Source: JAZGHN01 sp964496725 (GTDB lineage Bacteria; Chloroflexota; Dehalococcoidia; Dehalococcoidales; E44-bin46). From it: a stretch of DNA of 6,991 nt. Under the pieces are notes generated by a model, which was not told the DNA's origin, did no database searches, and worked only from the letters and a program-made list of their open reading frames with translations. This document shows positions 6,814 to 6,991 of this stretch, piece by piece; the first letter of the stretch is position 1, and the number at the start of each line of letters is the position of its first letter. The stretch spans positions 1 to 6,991 of the forward strand of contig CAZCAS010000064.1 of assembly GCA_964496725.1 (NCBI GenBank), in the 5' to 3' direction. The position numbers were made by a program, and so were the translations under genes.

Positions 6814-6842
6814 ATACTATCATAAGCCACTCGGGGGGTCAA
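6814..6842 (-). promoter_or_regulatory. Predicted promoter of the ribF operon
   Basis: On the minus strand TTGACC (6837-6842, five of six matches) is followed by 17 bases and then TAGTAT (6814-6819, four of six). A TG lies one base before the -10 box, the extended -10 arrangement. Transcription would start near 6807, giving a leader of about 100 bases before the ribF ATG. No other minus-strand box pair in the spacer is as good. Confidence 0.55.
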
Positions 6843-6892
6843 TGAGGTGTGCTGGGGGTGTAAGCGAATTATTCAGCGGTGACATAGCTTTG

Positions 6893-6901
6893 TGATATAC
6901 T
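6893..6901 (+). promoter_or_regulatory. Candidate extended -10 element for tRNA-Thr
   Basis: TGATATACT contains a TG-N extended -10 motif in front of TATACT (6896-6901, five of six matches). It lies 8 bases before the mature tRNA 5' end, so transcription would begin almost at the tRNA itself. No good -35 box is found 16-18 bases upstream. Confidence 0.35.
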
Positions 6902-6909
6902 TAGCTAAC

Positions 6910-6981
6910 GCCAGCGTAGCTCAGGGGTAGAGCAGCGGTTTCGTAAACCGCCGGTCGTCAGTTCGAATCTGACCGCTGGCT
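6910..6981 (+). tRNA. tRNA-Thr, anticodon CGT (reads ACG)
   Basis: A complete 72-base cloverleaf can be drawn. The acceptor is GCCAGCG (6910-6916) with CGCTGGC (6974-6980), and the D stem is GCTC/GAGC. The anticodon stem GCGGT/ACCGC encloses the loop TTCGTAA with anticodon CGT at 6942-6944. A 5-base variable loop is followed by T stem GTCAG/CTGAC around TTCGAAT. All stems are perfectly paired. The discriminator base is T (6981) and CCA is not encoded, so it must be added after transcription. G1-C72 and C2-G71 agree with threonine identity in bacteria. It is transcribed away from ribF, and whatever follows lies beyond the window. Confidence 0.95.
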
Positions 6982-6991
6982 GTACCTGTTT

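Noticed and set aside
6787..6824. Repeated TATCATA around a TTTTTAAAAA core
   Set aside because: The 7-base direct repeat in AT-rich intergenic DNA is too short to distinguish from chance, and it overlaps the ribF promoter -10 region.
6546..6845. Plus-strand open frame of 99 codons across the ribF start and spacer
   Set aside because: Over half of it is antisense to the conserved N-terminus of ribF, and it shows no convincing Shine-Dalgarno or domain.

Overview
The window reads as bacterial housekeeping DNA of moderate GC. Four tightly packed genes and one partial gene lie on the minus strand, and one tRNA lies on the plus strand at the right edge. The protein style suggests a Chloroflexota/Dehalococcoidia-like bacterium, or a similar anaerobe of sediment or groundwater. 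The clues are a serA next to an alanine-glyoxylate-type aminotransferase, a type 2-like tyrosyl-tRNA synthetase, and a corrinoid/siderophore-type binding protein carrying extra extracellular beta domains. This assignment is inferred from protein character only and has not been searched.

Layout, read along the minus strand from right to left. A 203-base spacer (6707-6909) separates the plus-strand tRNA-Thr(CGT) at 6910-6981 from ribF. It holds a plausible minus-strand promoter for ribF and weaker plus-strand promoter candidates for the tRNA. Four genes follow with almost no space between them: ribF (FMN/FAD synthesis), tyrS (tyrosyl-tRNA synthetase), a class V aminotransferase and serA (3-phosphoglycerate dehydrogenase). 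The junctions are a 3-base gap, a 1-base overlap and a 4-base ATGA overlap, so this is almost certainly one translationally coupled operon. It ends in a strong intrinsic terminator (12-bp perfect stem plus T-run) at 1641-1677.

Just past that terminator is a near-consensus sigma-70 promoter (TTGACA-17-TACAAT). A perfect 16-bp palindrome then sits where the transcript should begin, and a new gene starts at 1525. It runs off the left edge without a stop. Its 508 visible residues encode an exported protein: signal peptide, TroA/BtuF-like periplasmic-binding domain, seven-glycine linker, a beta-sandwich-like domain, and the start of what looks like a CARDB-type repeat.

Function: serA and the aminotransferase plausibly carry out the first two steps of serine synthesis, or interconvert glyoxylate, hydroxypyruvate, serine and glycine. 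ribF and tyrS are general housekeeping. The partial gene is a separate transcription unit probably devoted to uptake of a corrinoid or iron chelate. I found no CRISPR array, insertion sequence, phage gene or clearly new multi-gene system. The most unusual items are the multidomain binding protein and the palindrome in its promoter region.
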